A DNA stretch of 50,810 nucleotides from JBBSWA01 sp038046485 (GCA_038046485.1 JBBSWA010000033.1:1-50810), one strand, 5' to 3'. Numbered from the stretch's first letter, positions 16,002-24,542 are shown. Program-made: numbers and translations. Notes: a model not told the origin generated them from the letters alone.

Positions 16002-17051
16002 TTATCCTACTTTTGCATCGACGCAGAGCCTAAAGAGGCGCTGGCCGACTTGGCCGCACTTGACCAGGCGAAGAACACGACAGGATCTGTTGAGCGCTTT
16101 ACAGGCTGCCCTTACCTTCTCTTTTGCTTGGTCCAACTCGCCCTCTTTTTCGATGTCGTAGAAATGGATGATGGCGTCTGGATTTGCAACAGACAATGCA
16201 AGGGTTAAGAAGGCCTCTGCGGAATGTGGAAGAGGCATGAGGATGCGATCAAACTTTTCGTCTAATTTAGGAAGGACTTTTCTTACATCCCCTTCATAGA
16301 AACGCACGTTTTTTACCTTGTTCAACCGGATGTTTTCCTGCGCATATCGATGACCTTGGGGGTTGAGTTCAATGCCAACGATTTCCTTTGCTCTTGATTT
16401 TTTTGCAAAAACAACCGGGTAAACCCCGCAACCGGAGAACATAACCAAGACCTTTTCATTGGGTTTAATTTGCTCGGCGATGCGCTTGCGATCCTCACTT
16501 AACCTGGGTGAGAAATAAACGGTTTCTACATTTACGTGGATACGGACGCCATTTTCTTTATGGGTGGTTTCACGTGTGTCTTCTCCAGCTAAAAAGGCGA
16601 GTTTCTGAACACGAAGCTCCCCCTCATGCTTACCTTTTTGAAGCACTGTTTTGATGCTTGGACGCGATTGCAGCAGGTGCTTAGCAATCAATTGAGCGCG
16701 CTGTTGCAGCTCATTTGCAACCTCAATGATCCCGATGTCCCCGACAACATCCAAAGAAGACTTGACCTTTGCTAATTCCTTCTCTGAAAGCTCTTTTTCT
16801 AATGAAGACTTCAGGTCTTGCGCTTTTAACCGGCGCGCTTTTAACTGAACCTCCACAAAAGGATACTTAGAAGTAAAACGTTTTAATACTGGAAACAGAA
16901 TACAGGCCGGTTGCTTTGCAACAGCACTATCGTGCTGAGCTCGGCAAGGAACTTGCCTCGCAACCGAGTACCGCTTATCTAATAAGCCTTTTTTCATCAA
17001 GAACTGCTTGGCCTTTTCTGCTTCTTTTAGGGGGACCTTTATCGCTAACAT
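16002..17051 (-). CDS. trm5: tRNA (guanine37-N1)-methyltransferase Trm5
   Basis: A 349-residue class I SAM methyltransferase of the archaeal Trm5 type, making m1G37 next to the tRNA anticodon. Evidence: N-terminal D1-like start MLAIKVPLKEAEKAKQFL, middle VVGDIGIIEV and VYFSPRLSEDRKRIAEQI, SAM loop VMFSGCGVYPVVFAKKS, IVGIELNPQGHRYA, and the catalytic MPLPHSAEAFL. The ATG at 17051 is where the family begins. Residues about 30-49 (VARQVPCRAQHDSAVAKQPA) replace the short loop expected between KRYSV and ILFPV. They are encoded by three back-to-back DNA hairpins, an in-frame palindrome insertion. Downstream of a TA pair on the same strand. Confidence 0.9.
   Translation of the reverse strand: MLAIKVPLKEAEKAKQFLMKKGLLDKRYSVARQVPCRAQHDSAVAKQPACILFPVLKRFTSKYPFVEVQLKARRLKAQDLKSSLEKELSEKELAKVKSSLDVVGDIGIIEVANELQQRAQLIAKHLLQSRPSIKTVLQKGKHEGELRVQKLAFLAGEDTRETTHKENGVRIHVNVETVYFSPRLSEDRKRIAEQIKPNEKVLVMFSGCGVYPVVFAKKSRAKEIVGIELNPQGHRYAQENIRLNKVKNVRFYEGDVRKVLPKLDEKFDRILMPLPHSAEAFLTLALSVANPDAIIHFYDIEKEGELDQAKEKVRAACKALNRSCRVLRLVKCGQVGQRLFRLCVDAKVG
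16908..16970. repeat. In-frame hairpin-array insertion inside trm5
   Basis: Three adjacent perfect hairpins: GTTGC-ttt-GCAAC (16910-16922), CAGCAC-tatc-GTGCTG (16922-16937) and GGCAAG-gaa-CTTGCC (16943-16957), plus an outer CTCGG (16940-16944)/CCGAG (16964-16968) pairing. The middle hairpin with its flank matches the array at 50.14 kb (ACAGCGCTA...GCGCTGAG) with a compensatory A-T to G-C change. The segment keeps the trm5 frame open and codes for about 20 extra residues. Confidence 0.8.
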
Positions 17052-17095
17052 GTTATACTGGGAAGAAAAGAAGTTTAAAAAGTTGCGTGTAAACA

Positions 17096-17470
17096 CTACT
17101 TCTTCCTATATCCCAAAATCTTATTATACTGAGCATGATCACAGATTTCAAAGACCACACTGATTACTCTAACTTCATCTCCGATTACATAATACAAAAG
17201 TCTCCAAAATTGAGACAATTCCATTCGAAATAAATTTGGTAGGTTTTCGAATTCCTTTGGCCAAAGACGATGCGGCACCGGATCACCGGTAAATGGATTT
17301 ATTTTAAGGATGTCCAATGAACGATGGATGCTCTTTAACAACTGTACATCTAATTTAGGGGGTGTCTTGCCCTGTGCTTCAACAGAATTAATAGAAGCTT
17401 CTAACTTTGCTAATGCTTCATCTGCTATCCCTATAACCTGCACTGACTTAGCCTTATCTCTTAATTCCAT
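17096..17470 (-). CDS. RelE-superfamily toxin (helical-extended type)
   Basis: A 124-residue protein. The C-terminal half matches RelE-like toxins: FTGDPVPHRLWPKEFENL, NLFRMELSQFWRLLYYVIGDEVRVISVVFEICDHAQYNKILGYRKK. The N-terminal half (IADEALAKLEASINSVEAQGKTPPKLDVQLLKSIHRSLDILK) is a helical hairpin as in larger archaeal RelE proteins. It overlaps the upstream winged-helix antitoxin by 10 nt. Predicted mRNA interferase, inferred from family. The trm5 start lies 44 nt downstream. Confidence 0.78.
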   Translation of the reverse strand: MELRDKAKSVQVIGIADEALAKLEASINSVEAQGKTPPKLDVQLLKSIHRSLDILKINPFTGDPVPHRLWPKEFENLPNLFRMELSQFWRLLYYVIGDEVRVISVVFEICDHAQYNKILGYRKK

Positions 17471-17727
17471 GAACGGCCCTTACGCAAGATTGCCGCTATA
17501 TCTTCTTTAGGTGTAGCAATCCATACGACACCCTCTGGTGTAAATTCGATTTTTCCGCTTTTCTGCAAATAAGTTAGAATGACTTTGAGGGTATTGTGGT
17601 TGACTTTACGAGGCAAGCGACGCTTTAATTCAGCTATTTTTATGACTTCTTTTTCTTTTTGAATGGTGTCCTCTACCATTTGGACCGTGTCTAGAGTGGG
17701 ACTGTGTAGCTTAAGGAGCTGTTTCAT
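17461..17727 (-). CDS. Winged-helix antitoxin-like protein
   Basis: An 88-residue protein with a winged-helix pattern: EVIKIAELKRRLPRKVNHNTLKVILTYLQKSGKIEFTPEGVVWIA. Such small winged-helix proteins precede RelE-like toxins in many archaea and act as antitoxin and repressor. Start ATG at 17727; the C-terminal tail ILRKGRSWN overlaps the toxin start. Function inferred from pairing. Confidence 0.72.
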   Translation of the reverse strand: MKQLLKLHSPTLDTVQMVEDTIQKEKEVIKIAELKRRLPRKVNHNTLKVILTYLQKSGKIEFTPEGVVWIATPKEDIAAILRKGRSWN

Positions 17728-17779
17728 CGTTATTTACTTGTAACTAATAGATACATACTTATAAACTTTTTGATTGTAT

Positions 17780-18646
17780 TTATATTATAATCAAAATCAC
17801 TCCTGCGAGCAAAATGCAACATGCCAAGACCCGATGTGAAAGACCCTTTTCGTGATATAATTTACCCCCCAAAAATGTTGCGAACAATGTTGAAAGCCGA
17901 CGCGTCGGAAGAGCCAGGCTTACTGGAGCCAATGAAACCCCGACCAAGTGCAAGGTGATGGAAGACAGATGCAAGAACGATACCAGGAAAGTCAACCAAC
18001 CATACTTTTTTAGATCTGATCTTACCCATTTCAAGCGATACAAAAAGGCATCCAAGATGATTAAATCCAGACAGATAAATACCCAAACAAAATATACATA
18101 CGTCAAGGCGGCCACTGCATGCCCGAACAAGTACTTTTCAAACGTCGATACAGCACTGAACAACACCAACGCCGACAAAAGACAGATCATCGGAGAAGAA
18201 GAAAACAACTTCTGCAAAGGAGCCAAGAGATTTTTATGAGAGATACCTTCCAAGATGTATGCGCCAATGATCAGGCACACCACCCCAACTCCCTGCAACC
18301 ATGAAAGTCGTTCACCTAAGAAAAAATAAGCGAACACCACCAAGAACAAAGGACTCAGGTTAAATAAAGGCTCCATCACCGATATTTCCAGATGCTTCAA
18401 GGCCTTAATCTCCAACCACAAACTAATACTTATGGTTAATGAAACAAAAAAGATCAACAACAAAACCGGCCAGGAAGGGAGCTTAGGAGCAAACGGAGCG
18501 ACGATCAACAACAAGACTAACGTCGTAACTGCCCTCGTCGACAAAAACTCCAAAGAATGCTCCTTAAACAACAACTTTTTCGTCCAAACATCTGCGAGTG
18601 CCAATAGAAAGGCACCGGACAAGACGTAAACATACCATTCCATCAT
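17780..18646 (-). CDS. EamA/DMT-family transporter, second copy
   Basis: A 288-residue integral membrane protein with about ten hydrophobic helices in two EamA repeats: ALADVWTKKLLFKEHSLEFL at the start, EISVMEPLFNLSPLFLVVFAYFFLGERLS at the end of repeat one, and APVSLALPTRRLSTLFATFLGGKLYHEKGL near the end. DMT proteins export or import small metabolites; substrate unknown. It overlaps the preceding DMT gene by 4 nt, and the two are diverged tandem paralogues that could work as a pair. The start ATG is doubled (MM). Confidence 0.88.
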   Translation of the reverse strand: MMEWYVYVLSGAFLLALADVWTKKLLFKEHSLEFLSTRAVTTLVLLLIVAPFAPKLPSWPVLLLIFFVSLTISISLWLEIKALKHLEISVMEPLFNLSPLFLVVFAYFFLGERLSWLQGVGVVCLIIGAYILEGISHKNLLAPLQKLFSSSPMICLLSALVLFSAVSTFEKYLFGHAVAALTYVYFVWVFICLDLIILDAFLYRLKWVRSDLKKYGWLTFLVSFLHLSSITLHLVGVSLAPVSLALPTRRLSTLFATFLGGKLYHEKGLSHRVLACCILLAGVILIII

Positions 18647-19518
18647 CCCACCACCAAATACACTCCCAACAACATCAAACCACAGGACAAGAATCTATGT
18701 ACAAGCCTATGATCATGAAAGAAACGCCCCCCTATTAACACATCAAAAATCGTATATAAACGAGTTATTGGCACCAGTAAAGAAACATACGCCAAAGGAA
18801 GTGCAGAAAAATAAAAATAATTCGCCAACATATCAAACGCCGCTGATAGTAAAACCCAATGTCCCCCTAAACTCCAACTCATCTTTACATCCTTAAACCC
18901 TCCGTACCATAAAAAAGTGAGACCTATAAAGTTTAGAACGACCAGCAAACGCTCCAAGAAAAACAATGAAAAGGCATCAACGGGAGAAAAGGAAAGCCCG
19001 ACTGTCTGAGGACTTACAAATATCTTATCAAAAACTTCGGACAACCCATACAATATGCTCGCTGCCAAACCGAACAATAAAAACTTTTTATCCTTCCATA
19101 ACACATGGAGATTATCTGAGCAGAGCCATATCCCCCCACCTACCAGGCAAAAAATGCCAAGGTAATGAATTGCTTTTAATTCTTCGCCCAAGAGAAAAAC
19201 TCCGAAGAACAAAACAACCAACACACTTAAATTCTCCAAAGGAATGTACTGGGAAACCTCCATATGCCGCAAAGCCTTGAACGCCAAGACCAAAGCCGAA
19301 ACCCACAACAAAGAATCTACAAATAACAGCACATACACCAAAGGTTCTAAATCCCAAACCACCCTACCTGAAAATGGAAGAATTAAAATCAAGCCAATGA
19401 GAGAAAATAAAGTGATGTATTGAATTGCATGCTGCTTAAACAATACTTTTTTACCCAAAACCACATGCACCGACCAGCACGCAGCTGCCAACAAACCCAA
19501 TACATACCAAGGAAGCAT
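18643..19518 (-). CDS. EamA/DMT-family transporter, first copy
   Basis: A 291-residue membrane protein with the same two-repeat EamA layout as its neighbour: CWSVHVVLGKKVLFKQHAIQY, ALRHMEVSQYIPLENLSVLVVLFFGVFLLGEEL, and YVSLLVPITRLYTIFDVLIGGRFFHDHRL. The TR(R)LST/YT-F--GG---H motif near the end is shared by both paralogues. Its start abuts the FEN-1 stop with no gap, so fen and both transporters form one operon. Substrate unknown. Confidence 0.88.
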   Translation of the reverse strand: MLPWYVLGLLAAACWSVHVVLGKKVLFKQHAIQYITLFSLIGLILILPFSGRVVWDLEPLVYVLLFVDSLLWVSALVLAFKALRHMEVSQYIPLENLSVLVVLFFGVFLLGEELKAIHYLGIFCLVGGGIWLCSDNLHVLWKDKKFLLFGLAASILYGLSEVFDKIFVSPQTVGLSFSPVDAFSLFFLERLLVVLNFIGLTFLWYGGFKDVKMSWSLGGHWVLLSAAFDMLANYFYFSALPLAYVSLLVPITRLYTIFDVLIGGRFFHDHRLVHRFLSCGLMLLGVYLVVG

Positions 19519-20559
19519 CTAGGAACCCCCAAAAAAATCACTCAATCCCTTCTGCTGCTTTGCCGGACTCTTGCTTAGCTTATCCAAAGATGACTTCACC
19601 CTTTCCCGGCTAAAGCCATGCTCCTCCACCAAGACCTTCAACACCGCTTCCTCATTTACCGGCCTCCACTCCAATTTATACTCTTTTGACGTTGGGATGT
19701 TCTTGAACGTATCAAAGACTTCCTTCCAAGAAAAGGAGAAGAAATCATCCCACTTGGCTTCCTTGAACAAGGCTTCAAAATCCATCTTATACTGCTTCAC
19801 CATCTTTAATGCATTTTTTGGACCGATTCCTTTGATACCGCCAGGATTGTAATCAGTACCTACCAACATGGACAAGACGATTAACTGGTCCTGAACGACT
19901 CCTAGATGATTGAGATTGTCTGACAAGGAAAGAATTTCTGGGACGACCTTTTCAAAGGCAAGCTTTCCCACCTTTTTTCTCTTCTCACTCAAGGTTAAGT
20001 TTTTTATGAAACGCGAAGCACCGAACAAAAAACAATCTGCGTCTTGACTTACAATGGCATAGGCGTCGCCTTGTTTTACCATAAATGCGGCCTGAGCTTC
20101 TCCCTCTGAAGGTGCTTGGAGCCAAGGAATGCCCATGGCCGAGAGGAGCTCTTGCGCCTCGTGCACCATTTCTGTTGTCAGGCGCGAGGTGCGCGAGGCA
20201 AACTTGCGCATGGACTCTGTATCCTCCGCTTCCTTTGCTACGTCGTACTGCTTTTGCGCCTCCACCTTCAACCCATGACGACGCTCCTGCTCCTTCTTCT
20301 TTAAATCAGGCACTTTTCCGTCAAAGACAAAAATAAGCTTGATGTTGTACTCTAGGAGACGCGAAAAACGCATGAATAAACCCATCAAGTGACTGGTCAC
20401 ACGACCTTTGCTATCCATCAGCGGTGTACCATCCTGATTGCGAATCGAACTTAGAAACTGATACAAAATGTTATACGCATCAACAGCCAACACCTTACCA
20501 TTTAAGTCCTCGATGGCCACCTGCTTTGAAACTAAGAGGTCTGTGATTGCAACGCCCAT
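19519..20559 (-). CDS. fen: Flap endonuclease 1 (FEN-1)
   Basis: A 346-residue structure-specific 5' nuclease that removes Okazaki-fragment flaps. Visible: N-terminal MGVAITDLL (the free Gly2 start of archaeal FEN-1), VLAVDAYNILYQFL, IFVFDGKVP, the catalytic APSEGEAQAAFMVKQGDAYAIVSQDADCFLFG block, an H3TH segment LVGTDYNPGGIKGIGPKNALKMV, and a C-terminal PIP box QKGLSDFF for PCNA. The ATG at 20559 is chosen from the MGV start and a TATA box 27 nt upstream; an in-frame extension of 20 residues is spurious. Heads the operon with the two DMT transporters. Confidence 0.95.
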   Translation of the reverse strand: MGVAITDLLVSKQVAIEDLNGKVLAVDAYNILYQFLSSIRNQDGTPLMDSKGRVTSHLMGLFMRFSRLLEYNIKLIFVFDGKVPDLKKKEQERRHGLKVEAQKQYDVAKEAEDTESMRKFASRTSRLTTEMVHEAQELLSAMGIPWLQAPSEGEAQAAFMVKQGDAYAIVSQDADCFLFGASRFIKNLTLSEKRKKVGKLAFEKVVPEILSLSDNLNHLGVVQDQLIVLSMLVGTDYNPGGIKGIGPKNALKMVKQYKMDFEALFKEAKWDDFFSFSWKEVFDTFKNIPTSKEYKLEWRPVNEEAVLKVLVEEHGFSRERVKSSLDKLSKSPAKQQKGLSDFFGGS

Positions 20560-20580
20560 TGCATCTAAAGCGAGAGGGTG

Positions 20581-20590
20581 GTATAAAAAG
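20581..20590 (-). promoter_or_regulatory. TATA box of fen
   Basis: On the minus strand CTTTTTATAC is centred about 27 nt before the FEN-1 ATG at 20559, giving a leaderless start. Palindromic element E2 begins 14 nt upstream of it. Confidence 0.55.
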
Positions 20591-20603
20591 TTTACCGCGA
20601 AAT

Positions 20604-20726
20604 GGTTTAGCATCTTCAAAACTCGTGATGATTACGTTGAGGGTTCTGCTGCCCCGAATGGGGCGTCCCCCGCCAACGAACCTAAAGATTTCTATGGAAG
20701 GAGTTTTGACCTTAGGATGCTAAACC
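20604..20726. repeat. Palindromic element E2 (GATGC family)
   Basis: Outer arms GGTTTAGCATC (20604-20614) and GATGCTAAACC (20716-20726) pair over 11 bp. An inner CAAAACTC/GAGTTTTG stem follows a one-sided right loop ACCTTAG (20709-20715). Then GGTTC/GAACC and a GCCCC-GAAT-GGGGC hairpin (20651-20664). It sits between the divergent fen and desaturase promoters and lacks the extra hairpin array found in E1, E3 and E5, so it may be close to the minimal form. Confidence 0.8.
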
Positions 20727-20791
20727 TTCTTTACCTCTTCTGAAAAACTATTAGGATCACATTTATATACCCTATTTCTTATTGACTACTT

Positions 20792-21769
20792 ATGGACTAT
20801 CCGGCCCTACGAAGACTCATTGAAGAAAAAGGGCTTCTTAACAAAACCCCTGGGTATTACATCCGTACAAGTGCTATCCTTGTTGCTCTCTTTACCGGCA
20901 CCTGGATTATCTATTATTACGTCCGCAATTTTTATATCCAGATTGGTATTGTTTGCCTGCTTGGATTCTTAGGCTTTCAATTTGGACTGCTCGCACACGA
21001 TGCCGGCCATCGAGCGGTTTCCACCAAAAGGTGGCTCAATGAAACCATCGGATACCTCTCTTTAACCTTCATTAACGGGATCTCCATCCACCACTGGGAA
21101 ACCAAACACAATGCTCACCATCGATCTCCTAATTTTAACCCGGGAGACCCCGACATTGAACAAGTCTTTGCCTATGACACAACCCAAGCACGTGCACGAA
21201 AGGGCCTCCTCAAGTGGATTACTAAACATCAAATCGCCTTTTTCGTGCCCTTACATGCCTTAAGTGTATTTGACATGACACGCACTTCCTTCCAACATGT
21301 TCTTTTGCGATGTCCTTTCAAACGAAAGATGATTGAACTCATTGGACTTCTTATGCATCTCGTGCTTTGGATCGGCATTCCAAGCTACTTCATCGGATTT
21401 TGGAAGGCCGCTTTGCTCTATGCCATCGGGACCCTTGTACGCGGGCTCTATGCCTCCTTGGTCTTTGTACCCAACCACGTCGGAATGCCCCTTCCAAAAC
21501 CAACAGATAAATTGTCTTATCTTGAAAAACAAGTCATCACGGCACGCAACCTAACCCCCTCCTTTTTCAAAGACTATATCTTTGGAGGTCTTAACTACCA
21601 AATCGAACACCACCTCTTTCCCAATATGTCCCGTAAATACCTCAAAAAAGCAAAAACAATTATCAAGAACTACTGCTTAACCAATAAGATTCCCTATAAA
21701 GAAACTGGATTCTTTACGTGCTACAAAGATGTCTTCACGCATATGTCCCAAGTGGGGAAAGCGGCTTAA
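20792..21769 (+). CDS. Membrane fatty acid desaturase family protein
   Basis: A 325-residue di-iron membrane enzyme with all three His boxes: HDAGH (69-73), HNAHH (106-110) and IEHHLF near residue 274. Four to six hydrophobic segments surround them. The order and the N-terminal LLAHDAGH / QIEHHLFPNM pattern are typical of acyl-lipid desaturases. In an archaeon the substrate is unclear, since isoprenoid lipids dominate; it could act on another hydrocarbon chain. ATTTATATACC is centred about 26 nt before the ATG. Monocistronic. Lateral transfer from bacteria is plausible. Confidence 0.9.
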   Translation: MDYPALRRLIEEKGLLNKTPGYYIRTSAILVALFTGTWIIYYYVRNFYIQIGIVCLLGFLGFQFGLLAHDAGHRAVSTKRWLNETIGYLSLTFINGISIHHWETKHNAHHRSPNFNPGDPDIEQVFAYDTTQARARKGLLKWITKHQIAFFVPLHALSVFDMTRTSFQHVLLRCPFKRKMIELIGLLMHLVLWIGIPSYFIGFWKAALLYAIGTLVRGLYASLVFVPNHVGMPLPKPTDKLSYLEKQVITARNLTPSFFKDYIFGGLNYQIEHHLFPNMSRKYLKKAKTIIKNYCLTNKIPYKETGFFTCYKDVFTHMSQVGKAA

Positions 21770-21819
21770 ATTCCCTTCCTAAGCGCACACTGCTATCTTA
21801 TATACCCTAAGGAAAAAGA

Positions 21820-21870
21820 ATATAAGCAACTCAGCAATATAAGCAACTCAGCAATATAAGCAACTCAGCA
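21820..21870 (+). repeat. Three perfect 17-nt tandem repeats
   Basis: The unit ATATAAGCAACTCAGCA occurs three times head to tail without a mismatch. It lies 50 nt after the desaturase stop, with no reading frame across it. Perfect identity suggests recent slippage or a protein-binding array. It is not a CRISPR because there are no spacers. Confidence 0.85.
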
Positions 21871-21940
21871 TTTCTTTTTAGCAAAGGGACGCCATTCTAA
21901 AAATTTAGTAGGTGGCATACATGAAAAACAAAATTTATAG

Positions 21941-22030
21941 CAACAAACTTTAATATTCGGATAAAATTGTAAAGTTTGTTGAGATATAGGAAATCCTTAA
22001 AATATACGAAAATTAATGTGATTTCCTATA
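21941..22030. repeat. Two long perfect inverted repeats in the desaturase-VWA gap
   Basis: CAACAAACTTTA (21941-21952) pairs with TAAAGTTTGTTG (21970-21981), 12 bp with a 17-nt loop. Three bases later TATAGGAAATC (21985-21995) pairs with GATTTCCTATA (22020-22030), 11 bp with a 24-nt loop. Both are AT-rich and exact. They immediately precede the questionable frame starting at 22032. The rest of the 21770-22290 gap holds the tandem repeats and the promoter of the VWA gene. Confidence 0.7.
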
Positions 22031-22031
22031 A

Positions 22032-22421
22032 TTGTCCAAAGAAACACTTTTACTTGTCCTTATCGCTGGAATCGTGACTATCACCGCCATCACCACTAAC
22101 CCCATAACAGAAAAAAATAGGGGAGGAAAAGTCACTCTCAGTCCAACCGAACCTGTCTCGCAAGATACACTCTCCAGCACAGGTTCTATACTCTCTCAGA
22201 CAAAAGGGAGATATAAAAAGTTCACCCCAAAAAATACAAATCTACTCGAGAAACAAAAAACTTATAAATCTCTCAACCAGGAAATGCGCTGTGACATCTC
22301 GGAACCTTACCCCACAGCTCACCATCGTAGCCCTTGTAGCGGTTGTAGCCATTGTTATCCTTCTGAACCTTGCTGGAACCTCCTTAAGCCCGGACGGCAC
22401 GATTGGAGGAGAAGCGATTAA
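22032..22421 (+). CDS. Doubtful small secreted/membrane protein or relic
   Basis: A TTG-initiated frame. The first 65 residues look protein-like: SKETLLLVLIAGIVTITAITTNPITEKNR gives a membrane anchor similar in style to the next gene's N-terminus, then a Ser/Thr/Pro-rich stretch. The later part overlaps the VWA gene start and reads as out-of-frame sequence rich in Cys, His and Pro, so the frame probably degenerates after about residue 70. It may be a truncated relic of a paralogue of the VWA protein. Low confidence. Confidence 0.25.
   Translation: MSKETLLLVLIAGIVTITAITTNPITEKNRGGKVTLSPTEPVSQDTLSSTGSILSQTKGRYKKFTPKNTNLLEKQKTYKSLNQEMRCDISEPYPTAHHRSPCSGCSHCYPSEPCWNLLKPGRHDWRRSD
22262..22269 (+). 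promoter_or_regulatory. TATA box of the VWA protein gene
   Basis: The TTATAAAT core is centred about 26 nt before the GTG at 22291, supporting that start. A second TATA-like element, GATATAAAAAG, lies near 22210. Confidence 0.5.
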
Positions 22422-24519
22422 GAAACCAAAAATTAAACCTCCCATCAACCTCCCGCCCGCAACCCAACTCAGTACGTCCAATACTCCCTTACAGCAAGTC
22501 ACTATTGTCACCCCCACTGGGACTTATTTCCTAGCTGTCGACCAAGCAAGCCAACAAGCCTGCAACGGAACCGACTACTTATCTGTAGTAGACGTCAGTA
22601 GCAGCATGAACGACCCAGTAGGAAACGGTGCAGAGACAAAAATAGAACGTGCCCGAAAAGCGCTGGACTTCTTCCTCAGCAAAGTAGCAGGATACGCGCC
22701 ACCTGACCAGGCAGGCATCGTCCGATTCTGGTCCATGGCTGAACTTGTGCAAGCCCTCACCTCCGACATCCCCCTCGTACGCAACAAAGCCGCCGCCCTC
22801 ACCACCCTTTCAGGGACCAACATTGGTGCAGGACTCAGAATAGGCCAACAACAATTGGACACGCAAAACGTGCAGAAAGAAATCATGATCTTATGGTCAG
22901 ATGGAGAACCAACCACCTGCCCAGACGCTGGAGGCATGGACTGCTGGCAGTACGCCCGACAGCAAGCCGATCAGGCCAAAGCAAAAGGCACGGAGATCTA
23001 TGCACTTGGACTACCCCCAATAAAAGTAAAAAGCAAAGAAGAACAACTGCTAAAATACATTGCCAACGACCCCGACGAAACGCACTACTACCTGATCGGA
23101 ACTGACTTTTCCAACCTTGAAGCTATCCTTGACAAAATCCATGCCAACTACTGCAAATGCGGCAATGGTAAAGTAGACCCTGGCGAGCTCTGTGACGATA
23201 ACAACACAAATTCTGCTGACGAATGCCATCAATGCGTGCCTACGTACTGCGGCGACAAAATCATTCAAAAACCCAACGGAAAACACACAGGAGGGCCGAA
23301 AAACGACGGCTATGAGGACTGCGATGACGGCAACACCAATGCAAGCGATGGCTGTTACGGCTGCATGACCACCTATTGCGGAGATGGAATCGTACAAAAA
23401 CCCAACGGAAAAAAGACAGGCGGACCTAAGAATGACGGGTATGAGGACTGTGACAACGGGCCGGCTGGAAGCGCGACCTGCACTAAGAACTGCACTAAGA
23501 TTCAGACCATCTGTGGCGACTCTATAGTTCAGAAACCCAACAGTTTAAAAATAGGAGGACCAAAAAACGACGGTTATGAAGAGTGCGACGCTGGACCAAG
23601 CGGAACTGCCAGCTGCACCAAAAACTGCATGCTCATACAATGTGGAAATGGCCGCCTAGACCCTAACGAAGAATGTGATGACGGAAACACAAACGCTAGC
23701 GACGGTTGTTACAATTGCAAACTCACCTATTGCGGAGATGGAATCGTACAAAAACCAAACGGAAAAAAGACAGGCGGACCGATGAACAACGGCATCGAAG
23801 TATGTGATGACGGAAACACCAATCCTACTGACTTGTGCGGCAACAACTGCGTACAAACCTATTGTGGCGATACAATTGTACAGAAACCCAACGGAAGAAA
23901 ACTAGGCGGACCCAAGAACGATGGCTACGAAGATTGCGACGCTGGAGTTGCAGGATCCACAACGTGTACGAAGAATTGCACCACGCCTCCAAAATGTGGA
24001 AACGGCATTGTTGAAGCTGGAGAAGAGTGCGACGACGGAAACGCTGTTAACACAGATGCCTGTATGAATAGCTGTAAGAAAACCTACTGTGGCGACGGAA
24101 TTATACAGAAACCAAACACACAAGGCAAAAACGAAACGTGCGACGACGGAAACAATGTGCCTAATGACGGATGCACGAACTGCACCAAAGACCTTACCTT
24201 GAGCGTCAATTGGGCATACTATAAATCTACTTGTGGCACAAACAACATCCTAATAGAATGGAGCACCACCATGGAACAAGACACCGTCGGATTCAATGTT
24301 TTATGGAGCGACAACAAAAACGGACAATACATCACCGTAAGCCCCTTCATCTACGCCACCGGAAGCGGAAGCAACTACCAATGGACAGACACTAACACCG
24401 ATGCAAGCCCCATCACACCCAAAAAAGGGATCTACAACTGGTATAAGGTGCAAGAAATATCTACTACTGGGCAAGGGGACGAAACAACACCATTCACAAC
24501 AGACCACATCTGCCAGTAA
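22291..24519 (+). CDS. Membrane-anchored VWA protein with Cys-rich repeats
   Basis: A 742-residue surface protein with GTG start. Residues 10-28 form a membrane anchor or uncleaved signal. A von Willebrand A domain spans about 95-285 with the MIDAS motif DVSSS at 101-105 and later SGTNIGAG and WSDGEPTT. About nine Cys-rich units follow (about 290-635), alternating CGNGxxxxGExCDDGN and CGDxIVQKPN...GGPKNDGYEDC. They match the DUF4215/Myxococcus disulfide-repeat type. The C-terminal about 100 residues (LSVNWAYY...IEWST...GFNVLW...YNWYKVQE) look like a fibronectin-III-like domain. Likely adhesive; disulfides imply an oxidising cell exterior. A hairpin array follows the stop. Confidence 0.85.
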   Translation: MTSRNLTPQLTIVALVAVVAIVILLNLAGTSLSPDGTIGGEAIKKPKIKPPINLPPATQLSTSNTPLQQVTIVTPTGTYFLAVDQASQQACNGTDYLSVVDVSSSMNDPVGNGAETKIERARKALDFFLSKVAGYAPPDQAGIVRFWSMAELVQALTSDIPLVRNKAAALTTLSGTNIGAGLRIGQQQLDTQNVQKEIMILWSDGEPTTCPDAGGMDCWQYARQQADQAKAKGTEIYALGLPPIKVKSKEEQLLKYIANDPDETHYYLIGTDFSNLEAILDKIHANYCKCGNGKVDPGELCDDNNTNSADECHQCVPTYCGDKIIQKPNGKHTGGPKNDGYEDCDDGNTNASDGCYGCMTTYCGDGIVQKPNGKKTGGPKNDGYEDCDNGPAGSATCTKNCTKIQTICGDSIVQKPNSLKIGGPKNDGYEECDAGPSGTASCTKNCMLIQCGNGRLDPNEECDDGNTNASDGCYNCKLTYCGDGIVQKPNGKKTGGPMNNGIEVCDDGNTNPTDLCGNNCVQTYCGDTIVQKPNGRKLGGPKNDGYEDCDAGVAGSTTCTKNCTTPPKCGNGIVEAGEECDDGNAVNTDACMNSCKKTYCGDGIIQKPNTQGKNETCDDGNNVPNDGCTNCTKDLTLSVNWAYYKSTCGTNNILIEWSTTMEQDTVGFNVLWSDNKNGQYITVSPFIYATGSGSNYQWTDTNTDASPITPKKGIYNWYKVQEISTTGQGDETTPFTTDHICQ

Positions 24520-24542
24520 AAAAGCGCCCAGGCCCGGACATT

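Noticed and set aside
17052..17779. Gene-end duplication around the winged-helix/RelE pair
   Set aside because: Flanks of this module show no matching direct repeat or copied gene tail.
20604..20726. C/D box sRNA in E2 because of a TGATGA near its left arm
   Set aside because: No CTGA box at a suitable distance and no second box pair.
21820..21870. CRISPR array from 17-nt repeats
   Set aside because: Units are directly abutting with no spacers and only three copies.
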